A stretch of DNA of 7,619 nucleotides, from positions 1-7,619 of the forward strand of contig DAOVDO010000041.1 of NCBI GenBank assembly GCA_030669525.1. Direction: 5' to 3'. Made by a program: the position numbers and the translations under genes. This DNA is from Dehalococcoidia bacterium. Lineage in GTDB: Bacteria; Chloroflexota; Dehalococcoidia; GIF9; AB-539-J10. Shown in pieces: positions 6,759 to 7,619 of the stretch; position 1 is the first letter of the stretch, and each line of letters begins with the position of its first letter. The notes under the pieces were generated by a model that was not told where the DNA came from, searched no databases, and saw nothing but the letters and a program-made list of their open reading frames with translations.

Positions 6759-6879
6759 TTGATAACTTATGCTGCGATTCTGGCCAGGGGAAGCGATTTC
6801 GGCTCAGGTTTTTAGACTTGGGCTAAAACTCAATCTCGAAGAGAAATAGTGGCGTGGCTTGGGGTGCTGGCAGGAATAA

Positions 6880-6921
6880 AAAGAGGCCGCTTATTATCTG
6901 CTGCTAATAGGCGACCTCTTT
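6880..6921 (-). terminator. Intrinsic terminator of the cysteine-rich gene, possibly bidirectional
   Basis: Two 17-base arms, AAAGAGGCCGCTTATTA (6880-6896) and TAATAGGCGACCTCTTT (6905-6921), flank an 8-base loop. On the - strand the stem has one G-U pair and one mismatch and runs straight into TTTTTATT, a good U tract ten bases after the - strand stop codon. On the + strand the stem forms equally well, again with one wobble and one mismatch, but is followed by only TTTAACTG. Termination of the transporter transcript is therefore possible but weaker. Confidence 0.82.
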
Positions 6922-6930
6922 AACTGCGGG

Positions 6931-7287
6931 TTACCGCTTAGCTATTTTCTCTAGCGTCTTCAGGGAGGTGTCTATACCTCGGCCGAAGAGCTTGAGCTGG
7001 ATAGGTTTACCGTTGCCATGTCTCTTGTAAACCCGGCAGATTTCGCAGATGCTGGTATCTGTACCAGTAGCTCCGTAATCATCCAGCTTGCAATATGTAC
7101 CCTCTATCTCCCAGCAGGGCAAGAAAGGATACTTGGTTGCCGGGCACTCTTCTCGTATCATCGCCGGGCAGTGGCACATCTCCCAGCACGGAGCCTTCCC
7201 TGTCCAAAAGCTAACCTCCTCCTCTCCGATTGTCTTCACCTTTGTTTCGACAATCTCCTTGAACTTCTCAACCAACTCTGTTGTCAT
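6931..7287 (-). CDS. Small cysteine-rich protein resembling two-CW-domain proteins
   Basis: Read from ATG at 7287 the protein has 118 residues. A charged helical N-terminus (1-25) leads into a cysteine-rich core: PCWEMCHCPAMIREECPA (33-50), PCWEIEGTYC (57-66) and CEICRVY (81-87). The eight cysteines are 34, 38, 40, 48, 58, 66, 81 and 84. Two CW pairs, each followed by E, plus a CxxC-x-VY tail are the pattern I associate with 'two-CW domain' proteins, in which similar cores occur alone or attached to signalling proteins. The function is unknown. A structural metal or Fe-S site is plausible but inferred. The tail (91-118) is basic. There is no signal peptide or membrane segment, so it should be cytoplasmic. 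The start is set by AGGAGGTGA seven bases upstream. An in-frame ATG at 7362 would add 25 residues without a good ribosome site. It is monocistronic, with its own terminator. Confidence 0.78.
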   Translation of the reverse strand: MTTELVEKFKEIVETKVKTIGEEEVSFWTGKAPCWEMCHCPAMIREECPATKYPFLPCWEIEGTYCKLDDYGATGTDTSICEICRVYKRHGNGKPIQLKLFGRGIDTSLKTLEKIAKR

Positions 7288-7290
7288 TGC

Positions 7291-7300
7291 TTCACCTCCT
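7291..7300 (-). promoter_or_regulatory. Strong ribosome binding site of the cysteine-rich gene
   Basis: On the - strand AGGAGGTGAA ends three bases before ATG 7287, placing the AGGAGG core (7295-7300) seven bases from the start codon. It selects this start over the in-frame ATG at 7362. Confidence 0.85.
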
Positions 7301-7383
7301 GTCTTTATTTCTCCAATCTCATTGACCATCTTCAGTTTAACAGGTAGGGGAGCAGATGCCATCCGCCTTAAGGCTAATTTTTA

Positions 7384-7411
7384 CTTGTACTGAGACGCAA
7401 TGATATGCCAA
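7384..7411 (-). promoter_or_regulatory. Possible promoter of the cysteine-rich gene
   Basis: On the - strand TTGGCA (7406-7411; five of six matches to TTGACA) is followed by 16 bases and TACAAG (7384-7389; four of six matches to TATAAT). Transcription would begin near 7377, giving a leader of about 90 bases. The leader contains the perfect palindrome GCCTTAAGGC (7365-7374) close to the predicted start site. The match is modest and the call is tentative. Confidence 0.35.
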
Positions 7412-7438
7412 CTCTAATCAGCTTTATTAGTTAGGCAT
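7405..7438. promoter_or_regulatory. Imperfect dyad overlapping the putative -35 box
   Basis: ATGCC (7405-7409) and CTAAT (7414-7418) are mirrored by ATTAG (7426-7430) and GGCAT (7434-7438). They form two nested perfect 5-bp half-site pairs with a slightly uneven internal spacer. The dyad covers the -35 element of the possible promoter, a typical operator position, so repression by an unidentified regulator is conceivable. The arms are short and no regulator gene is nearby. Confidence 0.3.
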
Positions 7439-7521
7439 TTAGGCCTATAGTTGCTATTATTGCTAGCTCTGCGTGGTAAATACTTAAGTTATTTTGTCTA
7501 CCTGAGAAAATTCAGGGCAAC

Positions 7522-7561
7522 CTTAATCCGTGGGTGCAGATTCAAAAGGGTCACCTCCTGG
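7522..7561 (-). repeat. Right copy of the 40-bp inverted repeat pair
   Basis: The reverse complement of this segment matches 5735-5774 at 35 of 40 positions. Together the copies bracket about 1.8 kb holding the transporter and the cysteine-rich gene. Here the repeat continues into a complementary arm, forming the hairpin at 7543-7578. Confidence 0.85.
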
Positions 7562-7578
7562 AGAGGAGAACCCTTTTG
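7543..7578. repeat. Nested perfect hairpin at the end of the right repeat
   Basis: CAAAAGGGT (7543-7551) pairs perfectly with ACCCTTTTG (7570-7578). Inside, CTCCT (7555-7559) pairs with AGGAG (7564-7568) around a GGAG loop. Short U-rich sequence follows on either strand (TTTTGTCTTT on +, TTTTGAAT on -), so it could act as a weak terminator. There is no adjacent gene end in the window to serve, and it may simply be the palindromic tip of a repeat element. Confidence 0.7.
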
Positions 7579-7579
7579 T

Positions 7580-7619
7580 CTTTGCGAAGAGCGTCAGCGA
7601 TGACGCAATCCCGGAAATC
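7580..7619. repeat. TTGCGA...GCAATC-type palindromic repeat, running to the window edge
   Basis: TTTGCGAAGA is followed by a perfect hairpin, GCGTCA (7591-7596), GCGA loop, TGACGC (7601-7606), and then CAATCCC. The outer TTGCG and GCAATC ends resemble the 'GTCATTGCGAG...GAAGCAATCTC' repeat family seen in the 5506-5700 mosaic. A GCGA loop is of the stable GNRA class if transcribed. The element may continue beyond the window. Confidence 0.6.

Noticed and set aside
6810..6828. TTTTAG/CTAAAA hairpin after the transporter as its terminator
   Set aside because: The stem is six weak pairs with no U tract after it. The hairpin at 6880-6921 is a much better candidate.
7288..7362. A 25-residue N-terminal extension of the cysteine-rich protein from ATG 7362
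   Set aside because: It would place the very strong AGGAGGTGA site inside the gene. The upstream ATG has only a poorly placed AAGGCGG.
7018..7393. Two overlapping + strand open frames of about 100 codons across the cysteine-rich gene
   Set aside because: They are shadows antisense to the gene with the strong ribosome site, cysteine motif pattern and terminator.
7397..7411. Sigma-54-like -24/-12 element (TTGGCATATCATTGC) on the - strand
   Set aside because: The distance between the GG and GC pairs is one base short of the strict spacing, so it is unlikely to work.

Overview
The window looks like a bacterial chromosome segment of roughly balanced base composition. It holds eight genes: six in a tight forward operon (69-5427), then a repeat-rich gap, then two convergent accessory genes. 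TTG, GTG and probably ATT starts, dense translational coupling and intergenic repeats of the 'GTCATTGCGAG ... GAAGAATCTC' kind would fit a Chloroflexota (Dehalococcoidia-like) genome or metagenomic bin. This assignment is an inference and only moderately secure.

Region 1 (1-5427). A sigma-70-like promoter sits at the very left edge (extended -10 TGTTATGAT). It leads into six genes: a CNNM/CorC-type membrane protein with paired CBS domains, a DUF2344 'radical SAM-linked' protein, a Ste24-like M48 membrane metalloprotease, a histidine phosphatase, the tRNA-Ile lysidine synthetase TilS, and a stand-alone Smr domain. Junctions are a 20-bp overlap, 18 bp, 11 bp, 2 bp and a 1-bp TGATG overlap, so the six are almost certainly co-transcribed. 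The set mixes ion homeostasis, membrane proteolysis, tRNA modification and nucleic-acid handling. Only tilS has a clearly essential, well-defined job. The phosphatase has a strong Shine-Dalgarno sequence overlapping the preceding stop codon, which points to a rare ATT start.

Region 2 (5428-5855). This has no convincing gene. It holds a mosaic of short repeats with internal inverted copies (about 5506-5700) and one 40-bp repeat (5735-5774).

Region 3 (5856-7287). A DMT/EamA-family transporter on the + strand converges on a small cysteine-rich two-CW-like protein on the - strand. A long hairpin between them is a good terminator for the - strand gene and may also serve the + strand.

Region 4 (7288-7619). 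This holds the probable promoter of the cysteine-rich gene with an overlapping dyad, an inverted copy of the 40-bp repeat (35/40 identical), a nested hairpin, and a repeat with a GCGA-loop hairpin running to the window edge. The two 40-bp copies therefore bracket the two accessory genes in inverted orientation, and each has a 'TTGCGA/GAAGCA' type repeat on its outer side. No transposase, phage, CRISPR, rRNA or tRNA gene was seen. I found no clear new multi-gene system. The best leads are the inverted repeat bracket, the rare start codon, the lone Smr domain and the two-CW-like protein.
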